Part shown: positions 1-8,318 of the stretch, in pieces
Position numbering within the stretch: the first letter of the stretch is position 1
How the letters are laid out: the number at the start of each line of letters is the position of its first letter
Notes under the pieces: generated by a model
What the model was told of the DNA's origin: nothing
Databases searched by the model: none
Seen by the model: only the letters and a program-made list of their open reading frames with translations
Source of the DNA: Allobosea sp. CS1GBMeth4
GTDB lineage: Bacteria; Pseudomonadota; Alphaproteobacteria; Rhizobiales; Beijerinckiaceae
Assembly (NCBI RefSeq): GCF_900185715.1
Contig: NZ_FYAS01000020.1
Span: forward strand, 1-54,440
Length of the DNA stretch: 54,440 bases
Direction: 5' to 3'
Position numbers and translations under genes: made by a program

Positions 1-329
1 CCCATATGGACGAGATGACCCAGGCCAACGCCGCCCTCGCCGAACAGAGCGCCGCCAGCGCCGGCGCGCTGTCGGGCAAGATCGCCGAACTCAACGCCCT
101 CGTCGCCGGATTCCGCACCAGCGAGAGTGCCACTGTCGCGTCGCGCCAGCCGGCATCCGAGCCGACCGGCCAGTCCGAGCCGGAGCGGCTGCGGAACCTG
201 GCGGAGGCGGCCTTCGCGCAGCGGCAGCCCGCGCCGCGCCGCGAGCGGGCCGTGCCCGCCCCGGTTCAGATTCCGCCACGCAAGGTCGCCAATGGCCGCG
301 GCGGCGACGCGGGCTGGGAGGAGTTCTGA
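1..329 (+). CDS. Methyl-accepting chemotaxis protein, C-terminal fragment (5' end outside window)
   Basis: The reading frame is open from the window edge and covers only the last part of a chemoreceptor. It begins in the distal signalling helix, with MDEMTQANAALAEQ followed by an Ala/Ser-rich coiled-coil stretch typical of the MCP membrane-proximal helix. A Pro/Arg-rich flexible linker follows, and the protein ends in GWEEF. That C-terminal pentapeptide fits the xWxxF motif that docks the CheR methyltransferase (and in some species CheB) on high-abundance receptors. The long disordered linker before it also matches tethered receptors. A strong terminator lies 71 bases after the stop. The sensory domain is not visible, so the ligand cannot be inferred. 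Confidence 0.85.
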   Translation, partial: HMDEMTQANAALAEQSAASAGALSGKIAELNALVAGFRTSESATVASRQPASEPTGQSEPERLRNLAEAAFAQRQPAPRRERAVPAPVQIPPRKVANGRGGDAGWEEF

Positions 330-399
330 CGCAGGACCTGCGTTGCAGGGCTCGGAACAAACCCCACGCCCCCGCGCACCACTGGCGTTGAAATGGTCG

Positions 400-424
400 G
401 GGGCAGCTCACGCTGCCCCTTTTT
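400..424 (+). terminator. Rho-independent terminator after the chemoreceptor gene
   Basis: An 8-bp perfect GC stem (GGGGCAGC at 400-407, GCTGCCCC at 412-419) with a TCAC loop is followed directly by five T residues (420-424). This is a textbook intrinsic terminator on the + strand, 71 bases past the chemoreceptor stop. Confidence 0.88.
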
Positions 425-758
425 CGTGCGCCGGCGCCGTCTGCTGCGCAACAGATCGCGGATCCTGGCCCGTCCGCCCCCGGCCATCGCCGCGCCAGAC
501 GCCAACCGCGATTGCGCGGCCGGCCTTCATGGAGGCGATACAAGGCGCGGTTCCGGCGGTCGAAGCGCTGCTTCGAAGCCTCGTGCCCGCCGATGCGGAC
601 ATCGCCGCCGAATCGGACTTCGGCGCCGGCCGGGCCGGCTAATGCCGGTGGCGGCGCCGGCGCGGACAGTGCGAGCAGACACGCAGCGAGAGGGGCAAGC
701 TCGACATGCGCCGATCAGATCAGCCGGGCCGGGACGGAGGCAAGGCAGGCGGCGCGCG
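425..758. other. Gene-free stretch, nothing recognised
   Basis: This 334-base stretch lies between the terminator and the 3' end of the leftward DUF2778 gene. Open frames cross it on both strands, but none has a Shine-Dalgarno sequence, a plausible start and a recognisable protein. One short + strand frame begins at an ATG near 529 and ends about 642 (37 codons). It has no ribosome binding site and I do not call it. Confidence 0.5.
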
Positions 759-1892
759 TCAGCTCCGCCCGGCCACGACGACGAGCCGCTTGACCTCGCC
801 GCGCAGGAAGGCCTGCAGGAAGCGGTCATAGTCCTTGACCGAGACGCAGCCATTCGAATCGCCACGCGGGCCGAGCAGGTAATTGTGCACCAGCAGGCCG
901 GCGCGGCCGAAGATCCTGCCGCTGCCGCCGACGGGATGCATGCGGATGGCGCGCACGCCGTGGAACAGGGCCTCGCGCTCGGTCAGATCGTAGACATGCG
1001 GCGGCGTCGGGCCCTGCATGCGGACATGGACGAAGCGGATGTCGTTCATCTTGTCGCCGAGGCCGGAATTGGCCTCCAGCCGCTCGCCATTGGGCAGATA
1101 GACGGTGCGGGCGCTGATGTCGTACACCGCCGTCTTGCTGCCGGCGGCCGGCATGGACGCCATCGGCGCGGGCGCCGGCGCGACCGTCAGCCCGCTGCCG
1201 CGGCCGCTGCGCTGGGTGATGTCGTCCTGCGGCGCCGCATAGGCGAGACGTTCGCCGGAGCTCTGCGGCGCATTGGCGTTCACGCCGAAGAGCTTCTCGA
1301 AGAAGTTGCGATTGTCGGCCGCAGGCTCGGCTTTGGCGACCACGTCCTTGCCTTGGCGCGAGGTCGCGCGCGCCGCGAGGCGCGGCTCGGGCGGAGCCGG
1401 CAACTTCAGATCTGCCGGGCGCGGGACCGGACGCGGAGCAATCAGTGCGATCCGCGGCGGCTCGGCCGGGGGCGGCAGCGCGACCGTCGTCGTCGCCGCG
1501 CTCTGCCCGACGGGGTCGGACGGTGCGATCGATCCGGTGACCTCGGGATCCGCGACCGCTACTTGCCGGGTTGGAACCGCCGACTGGAAGCGGCCGGGAA
1601 GCGGCGCGCTGGCCGCGAAGGACTGCGCGACATAGCCGGCGACATAGCCGGGCCGGAGCAGCGGCGTCGACGTATCGGCGGCGAGCGTCGTCGGCGGCAG
1701 GGCTCGCGGCGGCTTTCTCGAAGCCGTGATGCTTGCGTCCTCCGCCGGCTCGCCCTGGCGGCCGGCCCAGCTCGACAATCCCGCCATCGTGACGCCGGCA
1801 AGGGCCACCAGCACACCGAGACGGATGAAGGGGCTACGACGCTGACGCTTCAGGCTATAGGAGTAGCCGGCAAACTTGTTTGAGCAACGCAT
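759..1892 (-). CDS. DUF2778 (Tlde1-like) L,D-transpeptidase-fold protein, membrane-anchored
   Basis: About 377 residues. A short basic N-terminus leads into one membrane segment (residues about 21-40), then a long Pro/Ala-rich low-complexity linker, then a C-terminal DUF2778 domain. The domain ends with a His (about 336) and the motif SNGCVSVKDYD, whose Cys (about 349) is the expected nucleophile. DUF2778 is the catalytic domain of Tlde1, a T6SS effector that edits peptidoglycan tetrapeptides, but many Rhizobiales carry anchored chromosomal copies of unknown role. The topology predicts a periplasmic domain acting on peptidoglycan. I chose the ATG at 1892 because GAGG lies 9 bases upstream; an in-frame ATG at 1922 lacks a good site. 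It is 16 kb from the T6SS genes, so a secretion link is speculative. Confidence 0.8.
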   Translation of the reverse strand: MRCSNKFAGYSYSLKRQRRSPFIRLGVLVALAGVTMAGLSSWAGRQGEPAEDASITASRKPPRALPPTTLAADTSTPLLRPGYVAGYVAQSFAASAPLPGRFQSAVPTRQVAVADPEVTGSIAPSDPVGQSAATTTVALPPPAEPPRIALIAPRPVPRPADLKLPAPPEPRLAARATSRQGKDVVAKAEPAADNRNFFEKLFGVNANAPQSSGERLAYAAPQDDITQRSGRGSGLTVAPAPAPMASMPAAGSKTAVYDISARTVYLPNGERLEANSGLGDKMNDIRFVHVRMQGPTPPHVYDLTEREALFHGVRAIRMHPVGGSGRIFGRAGLLVHNYLLGPRGDSNGCVSVKDYDRFLQAFLRGEVKRLVVVAGRS

Positions 1893-2140
1893 ACGCAACG
1901 CCTCGGGACACCACGCAGGCATCCCGTTCAGGCGCAGCGCCGTATCCGTCTCGCCGGCACGCTCGAATGCGTGGCGGGCAGACCGTTCCGGCCTGGTCGT
2001 CAGTCTCGGGAAACCCCAACCTCGTCAGCCCATTGAGCGCGCGCTTGGTTAATTCCCGATGAATCGGAACAAGTTTACCGGATGCCGATCACGCCGCGGC
2101 CTGGATGGCCGCGGCGCTCCTCTTCGCCGGCCCGGCCTCG

Positions 2141-3091
2141 TCAGGCCAGGGGCTTCAGACCGGCCTCGATCGCGGCGCGCTTCGGCTCGAGGAAGGGCGG
2201 CAGCGAGAGCCCCTCGCCCATGGTCTCGAGCGGCTCGTCGGTGGCGAAGCCCGGGCCGTCGCTGGCGATCTCGATCAGCACGCCGTTCGGCTCGCGCAGA
2301 TAGAGCGAGCGGAAGTAGAAGCGGTCGACCGGTCCGCTGTTCGGATAGCCCGAGGCGCGCAGCCGCTCGGCCCAGGCGTCGTATTCGCCGAAGCTCGGCG
2401 TGCGCAGGGCGAGATGGTGGACGCCGCCGGCGCCTTCGCGCGCCGGGGCGAGGCCGGGCTCGACCGCGACGTTGAGTTCGGCGGCCGGACCACCCTCGCC
2501 GATCCGGAAGACATGGATGTCGCCGCCGGCATGGGCCGGATCGCGATAATCCGCGATGCGCTCCAGCCCGAGCAGCTTGGTCAGCACGAGCTCGGTCCGC
2601 TCGATCTGCGGAACCGAGATCGTCACCGGGCCGAGGCCGCGGATCTGGTGCTCGGCCGGAACCGTGCTGCGCTCCCAGGCGACGAAGGGGATCGTGCCGC
2701 CATCGACGACGAGCGTCAGGCGCTGGCCCTCCGGATCCTCGAAATCGAGCGCCGCGCGGCCGTTGAGCAGGCGCGTCTCCGAGACGGCGACGCCGGCCGC
2801 CGTCAGCCGCTGGCGCCAATAGTCCAGCGAGGCCTCGCCCGCCACCCGGAGCGAGGTCCGGGTGATGGAATGCGTGCCGCGCCTTGCCGGAGCCGCCGGC
2901 CAGTCGAAGAAGGTCAAATCGGTGCCGGGCGAGCCGGCGCCATCGGCGTAGAACAGGTGGTAGGCCGAGGTGTCGTCCTGGTTCACCGTCTTCTTGACCA
3001 GGCGAAGGCCCAGCGTCCCGACATAGAAGCGTCGGTTCTGTGCCGCCTGGGCAGTGATGGCGGTGACGTGGTGGATTCCGGTGAGTTGCAT
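2141..3091 (-). CDS. VOC-family ring-cleaving dioxygenase-like protein (MhqO/glyoxalase fold)
   Basis: 316 residues. Two vicinal-oxygen-chelate modules are visible: the first begins with TGIHHVTAITAQ and continues through RFYVGTLGLRLVKKTVN; the second begins near GLGPVTISVPQIE and includes VHHLALRTPS and the metal-side strand GVLIEIASDGPGF. This is the two-module layout of the ring-cleaving dioxygenases related to Bacillus MhqA/MhqO, which cleave hydroquinone-type substrates. The His and Glu residues that would bind Fe(II) are present at the expected strand positions. The start at 3091 has GGAAGGGG about 8 bases upstream; an earlier in-frame start at 3211 adds 40 residues with no domain homology. 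The gene lies near the aromatic catabolic cluster but is separately spaced, so a shared pathway is not shown. Confidence 0.82.
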   Translation of the reverse strand: MQLTGIHHVTAITAQAAQNRRFYVGTLGLRLVKKTVNQDDTSAYHLFYADGAGSPGTDLTFFDWPAAPARRGTHSITRTSLRVAGEASLDYWRQRLTAAGVAVSETRLLNGRAALDFEDPEGQRLTLVVDGGTIPFVAWERSTVPAEHQIRGLGPVTISVPQIERTELVLTKLLGLERIADYRDPAHAGGDIHVFRIGEGGPAAELNVAVEPGLAPAREGAGGVHHLALRTPSFGEYDAWAERLRASGYPNSGPVDRFYFRSLYLREPNGVLIEIASDGPGFATDEPLETMGEGLSLPPFLEPKRAAIEAGLKPLA

Positions 3092-3220
3092 GGCGCGAGC
3101 CCCTTCCGATCTCGGATCGCCGAGATGCGCTGCGATCGATCGCTCACAGATGGGCGTTGCGGAGGCGCCATGAAGACGGCGGAGAGCCATGCCTTGATTG
3201 CGGCGGTGCAATTGTCAGGC

Positions 3221-3520
3221 TCACCGCTCCGGCGTGGATTGCTTCGGCGCGCTGCTCTTGTCCGCGGCAGCAGGCGGCGTCGTGCAATCCTGCGGCTTGT
3301 TCTTGCAGTCATAGACCATGGTCGGCGCCGCGGACGGGCCGGATTGTCCGGCCGAAGGCAGGATCATGTTCTGGCCCCTATCGACCTGGCTCGGATGCGT
3401 GGTCCTGGGGCCGACGCCGGAATTGTCCGATGGTTTGTTGGTCTGCGGCGTCTGCGCTGCGGCCACTGTCGTCAGCGCAAGCGTCGTCAGCAAGGCAAGC
3501 AGCGTCGTCCTGGGGGACAT
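3221..3520 (-). CDS. Small secreted protein of unknown function
   Basis: 99 residues. The N-terminus MSPRTTLLALLTTLALTTV followed by AAAQ is a clear Sec signal peptide with an Ala-X-Ala cleavage site. The mature part is short, Pro/Ser/Lys-rich and low in secondary structure, with two Cys (in YDCKNKPQDC) that could form one disulfide in the periplasm. I recognise no domain. The start at 3520 has GGAG 8 bases upstream, and this site lies inside the right arm of a perfect 14-bp inverted repeat (separate entry). The gene sits downstream of, and on the same strand as, the 2-aminobenzoyl-CoA monooxygenase gene, 66 bases from its stop, so it may be co-transcribed or shut off by the hairpin. Confidence 0.6.
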   Translation of the reverse strand: MSPRTTLLALLTTLALTTVAAAQTPQTNKPSDNSGVGPRTTHPSQVDRGQNMILPSAGQSGPSAAPTMVYDCKNKPQDCTTPPAAADKSSAPKQSTPER

Positions 3521-3522
3521 GA

Positions 3523-3559
3523 TTGATCTCCGAACTTGATCAATGAGTTCGGAGATCAA
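3523..3559 (-). promoter_or_regulatory. Perfect 14-bp inverted repeat covering a Shine-Dalgarno sequence
   Basis: TTGATCTCCGAACT (3523-3536) and AGTTCGGAGATCAA (3546-3559) are exact reverse complements separated by nine bases. In the leftward transcript the 3' arm contains the GGAG that serves the start at 3520, so the folded hairpin would block translation of the small secreted protein. The repeat could instead be a protein operator, or a stop signal for the upstream monooxygenase gene, but no U-tract follows. Confidence 0.6.
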
Positions 3560-3586
3560 CCCGCTGCCGCGAGATCGGGTTCCCGC

Positions 3587-5950
3587 TTATTCCGCCGCTC
3601 GCGCCGCTGGCTCAGTCGTCGCATCGGCCGGCGGGCCGCCATGCCGGCTCGGCTTGGCCTTCAGCTTGAGCTCCTGGAGTTCCTCGCGCTCGCGCGGCGT
3701 GTTGCGCATGAGCTGGTCCTTGCCGGGCTGGTACTGCACCGGCTGCGCGACATCGGCGCCATACCAGGCGGCCGCCCGCAACACGAAGGAGGGATCGGCC
3801 AGATGCGGCCGCCCGAGCGCGACGAGATCGGCCCGGCCGGCGGCGACGATGGTGTTGGCCTGATCTGCCGAGGTGATGGCGCCGACGCACATCGTCGCGA
3901 TCCCGGCCTCGTTGCGGATGCGGTCGGAGAACGGGGTCTGGAACATGCGGCCGTAGACCGGCCTCGCCGCCGGCGTGGTCTGGCCGGTCGAGACGTCGAC
4001 GAGGTCGCAGCCGGCCTGGGCAAAGGCCTCCGCGATCGCAACCGAGTCCTCGGCGCCGATGCCGCCCTCCTGCCAGTCCGTCGCCGAGATGCGCACCGAC
4101 ATCGGCTTGCCGGCCGGCCAGATCTCGCGCAGCGCGGCGAAGACCTCGAGCGGATAGCGCAGGCGATTGGCGAGCGAGCCGCCATACGCGTCCGTGCGCT
4201 GGTTGGTCAGCGGCGAGAGGAAGCTCGCGAGCAGATAGCCATGGGCGCAGTGGAGCTCGAGCATGTCGAAGCCGGCGCGCAGGCCACGCTGCGCCGCCGC
4301 GACGAAATCGGCCTTGATCCGGTCCATGTCGGCGCGGTCGATCGCGCGCGGCACCTGGCTGTCGGGGTAATAGGGCAAGGGCGAGGCCGAGACGATCGGC
4401 CAGGCGCCGGCCTCGAGCGGACGGTCCATGCCCTCCCACATCAGCTTGCTCGCGCCCTTGCGTCCGGCATGGCCGAGCTGGAGGCAGATCCTGGCCGCCG
4501 AGTGGGCGTGGACGAAATCGACGATGCGCTTCCAGGCCGCTTCCTGTTCGTCGTTGTAGAGGCCGGCGCAACCCGGCGTGATGCGGGCATCGGCCGAGAC
4601 GCAGGTCATCTCGGTGAAGACCAGCCCCGCTCCGCCGACGGCACGCGCGCCATAATGCATCAGGTGCCAATCGCCGGGCAGGCCATCATGCGCCGAATAC
4701 TGACACATCGGCGAGACGACGAACCGGTTCGCCAGCCGCATCTCGCGCAGGGCGAAAGGCTGGAAGGCGGGCGGCACCGGCGAGCCGTCGCGGCGCGACA
4801 CCTGATCGGCGCCGAGCTCGTCGGCGACCAGCCTGTCGATCGCCGCGACGAACTCGGGCGCGCGCAGAGCGAGGTTGTCGTAGGTGATCGCCTTGGAGCG
4901 GGTCATCAACCCGAAGGCGAAGCGCAGCGGCTCGAAATGCCAGAAGCGCTCGAGCTGCTCGAACCAGACCAGCGAGACGTCGGCGGCGTGCTGGGTCTTC
5001 TCGACCTCCTCGCGCCGGCCGGTCTCGAAAACGGCGAGCGCGGCGGCGACATCGAGCCCGGTGCGGCGGAAGGCGCGGTGCAGCGCGATCGAATCCTCCA
5101 TCGCGAGCTTGGTGCCGGAGCCGATCGAGAAATGCGCCGTCGCCTTGGCGTCGCCGAGCAGGACGACATTGTCGACCACCCAGTTGCGGCAGCGGATCAT
5201 CGGGAACTGGCGCCACAGCGAGCGGTTGGTGATCAGCCTGTGGCCCTGCAGCTCCTCGGCGAAGACCTGTTCGAGGTAGGCGACCGTGGCGGCCTCGTCC
5301 ATGCCCTCCAGCCCGGCGCGGGCGAAGGTTTCCGGATCGGTCTCCAGCACCCAGGTCGATTGCCCGGCCTCGTACTGGTAGCAATGGGCGATGAAGACGC
5401 CGTGCTCGGTCTCGCGGAAGAAGAAGGTGAAGGCGTCGAAGGGCCGGGTCGAGCCCATCCAGACGAAGCGGTTCGGCCGGAGGTCGACCTGCGGCGCGAA
5501 GCGGTCGCGATCGCCCTCGCGGATGCGGCTGTTGATGCCGTCCGCGCCGACGACGAGGTCGTAATCGCGCTTCATCGCGGCGATGTCCTCGATCTCCTGC
5601 GAGAACACGAGCTCGACGCCGACCTGGCGGGCCCGCTCCTGCAGCAGCATCAGGAGCGTGCGGCGCGAGCAGCCGCAGAAGCCGTTGCCCGGCACACGGC
5701 GCACCGTGCCTTTGAAATGGATCTCGATATCGTCCCAATAGGCGAAGCTCGCGACGATCGCCTCGTAGCTCGGCAGGTCGGCCGCCCTGAACAGGTCGAG
5801 CGTCTGGTCGGAGAAGACGACGCCGAAGCCGAAGGTGTCGTCGGGGCGATTGCGCTCGAAGACGGTGATGTCGAGCGACGGCCAATCCCGCTTCATCAAC
5901 AGGGCGTAATAGAGCCCCGCAGGCCCGCCGCCCACCACCGCAATGCGCAT
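3587..5950 (-). CDS. 2-aminobenzoyl-CoA monooxygenase/reductase (salicylyl-CoA 5-hydroxylase/OYE fusion)
   Basis: 787 residues, two enzymes in one chain. Residues 1 to about 390 are a class A flavoprotein monooxygenase with the FAD-binding GGGPAG at 7-12, a GADGINSR motif and the [16 protein letters not shown] segment. Residues from about 400 on are an old-yellow-enzyme-type NADH:flavin oxidoreductase, with [21 protein letters not shown] and HCAHGYL. This fusion is known from Azoarcus evansii, where it hydroxylates and then reduces the ring of 2-aminobenzoyl-CoA to a 2-amino-5-oxocyclohexenecarboxyl-CoA. Databases often name it bifunctional salicylyl-CoA 5-hydroxylase/oxidoreductase. The neighbouring CoA ligase and beta-oxidation genes favour the anthranilate role. 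The start has GGGAGGG close upstream. A promoter with an operator-like site over its -10 lies just ahead. Confidence 0.9.
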   Translation of the reverse strand: MRIAVVGGGPAGLYYALLMKRDWPSLDITVFERNRPDDTFGFGVVFSDQTLDLFRAADLPSYEAIVASFAYWDDIEIHFKGTVRRVPGNGFCGCSRRTLLMLLQERARQVGVELVFSQEIEDIAAMKRDYDLVVGADGINSRIREGDRDRFAPQVDLRPNRFVWMGSTRPFDAFTFFFRETEHGVFIAHCYQYEAGQSTWVLETDPETFARAGLEGMDEAATVAYLEQVFAEELQGHRLITNRSLWRQFPMIRCRNWVVDNVVLLGDAKATAHFSIGSGTKLAMEDSIALHRAFRRTGLDVAAALAVFETGRREEVEKTQHAADVSLVWFEQLERFWHFEPLRFAFGLMTRSKAITYDNLALRAPEFVAAIDRLVADELGADQVSRRDGSPVPPAFQPFALREMRLANRFVVSPMCQYSAHDGLPGDWHLMHYGARAVGGAGLVFTEMTCVSADARITPGCAGLYNDEQEAAWKRIVDFVHAHSAARICLQLGHAGRKGASKLMWEGMDRPLEAGAWPIVSASPLPYYPDSQVPRAIDRADMDRIKADFVAAAQRGLRAGFDMLELHCAHGYLLASFLSPLTNQRTDAYGGSLANRLRYPLEVFAALREIWPAGKPMSVRISATDWQEGGIGAEDSVAIAEAFAQAGCDLVDVSTGQTTPAARPVYGRMFQTPFSDRIRNEAGIATMCVGAITSADQANTIVAAGRADLVALGRPHLADPSFVLRAAAWYGADVAQPVQYQPGKDQLMRNTPREREELQELKLKAKPSRHGGPPADATTEPAARAAE

Positions 5951-5974
5951 GACACCCTCCCTGCTAGCGAAATC

Positions 5975-6003
5975 ATTTTAAGCCTGAAATAATTTTGACT
6001 CAA
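5975..6003 (-). promoter_or_regulatory. Promoter of the monooxygenase gene with overlapping operator-like site
   Basis: On the minus strand, TTGAGT (6003-5998) and TAAAAT (5980-5975) are spaced by exactly 17 bases, a good sigma-70 match. The imperfect dyad ATTTCAGGCTTAAAAT (5990-5975) covers the spacer end and the -10. A related sequence in opposite orientation lies at 6135-6150. Repression by the MarR protein encoded at 6942-7487 is the simplest reading. Confidence 0.6.
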
Positions 6004-6081
6004 GCCCATGGCGTCGCGGCCACGGCATCGGGCGCACCAATGCCCTGAGACAAGGCGGATGACGCAAGTAAACAGCTGACA

Positions 6082-6110
6082 TTGCTATATATTTTCTGCG
6101 GCCTTATAAA
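6082..6110 (+). promoter_or_regulatory. Candidate rightward promoter of the catabolic operon
   Basis: TTGCTA (6082-6087) and TATAAA (6105-6110) are spaced by 17 bases in a strikingly AT-rich island, giving a leader of about 60 bases before the ATG at 6178. An alternative is TTGCAA (6126-6131) with TATATT (6150-6155), spacer 18, which would place the start of transcription at the ribosome binding site. Sequence alone does not decide between them. Confidence 0.4.
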
Positions 6111-6134
6111 CCCCGCGCCCTGCCCTTGCAAAAT

Positions 6135-6150
6135 GTTTCAGACCTAAAAT
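6135..6150 (+). promoter_or_regulatory. Operator-like site ahead of the rightward operon
   Basis: GTTTCAGACCTAAAAT shares the core TTTCAG-R-C-Y-TAAAAT with the minus-strand site at 5990-5975. It sits 27 bases before the ATG at 6178, mirroring the 24 bases between the other site and the start at 5950. Paired sites facing outwards fit one repressor controlling both arms of the divergent cluster. Confidence 0.55.
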
Positions 6151-6177
6151 ATATTTGCCGCAAGAGGAGACGGCGGC

Positions 6178-6939
6178 ATGGGATCGGTTCTGGCGGGACA
6201 GCATGCGCTGGTGAGCGGCGGCGGACGCGGCATCGGCCGCGCCATCGCTTCCGCTCTCCGCGAGGCCGGCGCCCGGGTCTCGATCATCGGCCGCAATGAC
6301 GCGATCCTGCAGAAGGCCGTGCTCGCCGGCGCGGCCGATGCCGCCCATCCCGTCGACGTGACCGACGAAACGGCGGTGAGCGAGGCGATGGCCGGGCTCG
6401 CGGCGAGCCGGCCGTTCGACATCGTCGTCGCCAATGCCGGCGCGGCCGAGAGCGCGAGCTTCCAGCGCAGCGACGCGGCGCTGTTCCGGCGCATGGTCGA
6501 GATCAACCTGATCGGCGCGGTGAACTGCTTCCGGCCCGCTTTGCCCGCCATGGTCGAGCGCGGCTCCGGCCGCCTGATCGCGATCGCCTCGACGGCGGGC
6601 CATCGCGGCTATGCCTATGTCTCGGCCTATGCTGCCGCCAAGCATGCCGTGGTCGGCCTGGTGCGCTCGCTGGCGCTGGAGACGGCGCGGAGCGGCGTCA
6701 CGGTCAACGCCGTCTGCCCGGGCTACACCGACACCGACATGGTCGCCGGCAGCCTGACGACGATCGCCGCCAAGACCGGGAAGACCCGCGAGGAGGCGCT
6801 GATGCAGCTGACCAGGGACAATCCGCAGCATCGCCTGATCACGCCGGAGGAGGTCGCGGCCGCCGTCGTCAATCTCTGCGGGCCGCAGAGCCGCGGCATC
6901 ACCGGCCAGTCCATCCTGATCAACGGCGGGGAGTTCTGA
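6178..6939 (+). CDS. SDR-family oxidoreductase, probable 3-hydroxyacyl-CoA dehydrogenase of the cluster
   Basis: 253 residues, a classical short-chain dehydrogenase. The cofactor motif GGGRGIG is at 14-20, the structural NAG at 86-88, Ser138 and the YAAAK pair (Tyr151, Lys155) form the catalytic set, and the CPGYTDTDM segment follows. The protein ends with INGGEF, as in FabG-like enzymes. It opens the rightward catabolic operon with AAGAGGAG at 6162-6169. In the CoA-dependent anthranilate route an NAD-linked oxidation of a hydroxyacyl-CoA is needed after ring reduction and hydration, and this is the only dehydrogenase of that kind here. The exact substrate is inference. Confidence 0.85.
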   Translation: MGSVLAGQHALVSGGGRGIGRAIASALREAGARVSIIGRNDAILQKAVLAGAADAAHPVDVTDETAVSEAMAGLAASRPFDIVVANAGAAESASFQRSDAALFRRMVEINLIGAVNCFRPALPAMVERGSGRLIAIASTAGHRGYAYVSAYAAAKHAVVGLVRSLALETARSGVTVNAVCPGYTDTDMVAGSLTTIAAKTGKTREEALMQLTRDNPQHRLITPEEVAAAVVNLCGPQSRGITGQSILINGGEF

Positions 6940-6941
6940 CG

Positions 6942-7487
6942 ATGGAGATCCCGTCCAGTGCCCCGCTGCTCGACCGCGAGACCAAGGCGAGCGAACGTCC
7001 GGGCGACCACAAGGACGAGCTCAGGCTGTGGCTGCGGATGCTGACCTGCTCGACGCTGATCGAGAGCGAGATCCGCACCCGCCTGCGCGAGGAGTTCAAG
7101 ACCACGCTGCCGCGCTTCGACCTGATGGCGCAGCTCGAGAAGTCGACCACCGGCATGACGGTCGGCGAGGTTTCGCAGCGCTTGATGGTCTCCAACGGCA
7201 ACGTCACCGCTGTGGTCGCCGGCCTCCTCGCCGACGGGCTGGTCGACAAGCGCCCGGCTGCGCAGGACCGGCGCGTGCAGGTGCTGACGTTGACGGCCCA
7301 GGGCCGGCGCGCCTTCAGGGCGATGGCGGAGCGCCACGAGGGCTGGATCGCCGAGCTCTTCGCCGGGCTGGGAGCAGCCGAGATCGGCCAGCTCTTCCGG
7401 CTGCTCGGGCAGACCAAGGCCTCGCTGCACCAGGCCATCGGCAAGCGGCAGAACGGCACGCCGGCCACGGCGGGAGACGACGAATGA
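6942..7487 (+). CDS. MarR-family transcriptional regulator
   Basis: 181 residues. After an N-terminal extension of about 25 residues there is a MarR winged helix: the recognition region includes [20 protein letters not shown], and the wing shows the conserved Asp-Arg-Arg in [17 protein letters not shown]. The gene starts 2 bases after the SDR stop and overlaps the next gene by 4 bases (ATGA), so it is expressed with the operon. MarR proteins in aromatic CoA clusters usually repress until an aryl-CoA thioester binds. By analogy the effector would be 2-aminobenzoyl-CoA, and the targets the two sites between 5975 and 6150; both points are inference. Confidence 0.87.
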   Translation: MEIPSSAPLLDRETKASERPGDHKDELRLWLRMLTCSTLIESEIRTRLREEFKTTLPRFDLMAQLEKSTTGMTVGEVSQRLMVSNGNVTAVVAGLLADGLVDKRPAAQDRRVQVLTLTAQGRRAFRAMAERHEGWIAELFAGLGAAEIGQLFRLLGQTKASLHQAIGKRQNGTPATAGDDE

Positions 7488-8317
7488 CGAGCGCGAACCC
7501 GGTCACCCTGCCGCTTTCCGGCTTCACGCCGCGGCACTTCCAGCTCACGGTCGCCGGCAAGGTCGCGACCGTGACGCTGAACCGGCCGGAGAAGAAGAAC
7601 CCGCTGACTTTCGAGAGCTATCGCGAGCTGACCGATTTCTTCCTCGCCGCGCAGAAGGAGGAGGAGGTCAAGGCGATCGTGGTGACCGGCGCCGGCGGCA
7701 ATTTCTCCTCGGGCGGCGACGTCTTCGAGATCATCGGGCCGCTGGTCGCGATGGAGACCCGGGACCTCCTGAAATTCACCCGGATGACCGGCGAGCTGGT
7801 CAAGACCATGCGCGCCTGCCCGCAGCCGGTGATCGCCGCGATCGACGGCATCTGCGCCGGCGCCGGGGCGATCATCGCCATGGCTTCGGATCTGCGGCTC
7901 GGCACGGCGGAAACGAAGATCGCCTTCCTGTTCAACCGCGTCGGCCTCGCCGGCTGCGACATGGGCGCCTGCGCGATGCTGCCGCGCATCGTCGGACAGG
8001 GGCGCGCCGCCGAACTGCTCTATACCGGCCGGGTGCTCAGGGGCGACGAGGCCGAGCGCTGGGGCTTCCTGAACCGCCTCGTCGCCCGCGACGGCGTGCT
8101 CACGGAGGCGCAAGCGCTCGCCGCCGAGCTCGCCGACGGGCCGACCTTCGCCAACGCCATGACCAAGCGGATGCTCGAGATGGAATGGGCGATGTCGGTC
8201 GAGGCGGCGATCGAGGCCGAGGCGGTGGCGCAGGCGCTGTGCATGCAGACCGAGGATTTCGCCCGCGCCTATCACGCCTTCGCCGAGAAGCGGAAACCGG
8301 TGTTCGAGGGCAATTGA
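7484..8317 (+). CDS. Enoyl-CoA hydratase/isomerase family protein
   Basis: 277 residues of the crotonase fold. The oxyanion-hole loops are visible as GNFSSGGDV and GICAGAGAI, and the [15 protein letters not shown] segment is the typical first strand and helix. The start overlaps the MarR stop by four bases. In this cluster it would hydrate, or hydrolytically open, the alicyclic CoA intermediate formed by the monooxygenase/reductase, feeding a beta-oxidation-like route. Crotonase-fold proteins are catalytically diverse, so hydratase versus ring hydrolase cannot be told from sequence. Confidence 0.85.
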   Translation: MTSANPVTLPLSGFTPRHFQLTVAGKVATVTLNRPEKKNPLTFESYRELTDFFLAAQKEEEVKAIVVTGAGGNFSSGGDVFEIIGPLVAMETRDLLKFTRMTGELVKTMRACPQPVIAAIDGICAGAGAIIAMASDLRLGTAETKIAFLFNRVGLAGCDMGACAMLPRIVGQGRAAELLYTGRVLRGDEAERWGFLNRLVARDGVLTEAQALAAELADGPTFANAMTKRMLEMEWAMSVEAAIEAEAVAQALCMQTEDFARAYHAFAEKRKPVFEGN

Positions 8318-8318
8318 C

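Noticed and set aside
529..642. Short + strand frame of 37 codons in the gene-free stretch after the first terminator
   Set aside because: No Shine-Dalgarno sequence and no homology signal; kept as non-coding.
2093..2115. Perfect 9-bp GC stem after the VOC dioxygenase gene, considered as a terminator
   Set aside because: No U-tract in the direction of the gene; GC-rich palindromes of this size are common by chance in this DNA.
3536..5992. An 818-codon + strand frame opposite the monooxygenase/reductase
   Set aside because: No ribosome binding site, no domain, biased composition; the minus strand encodes a clear two-domain enzyme.
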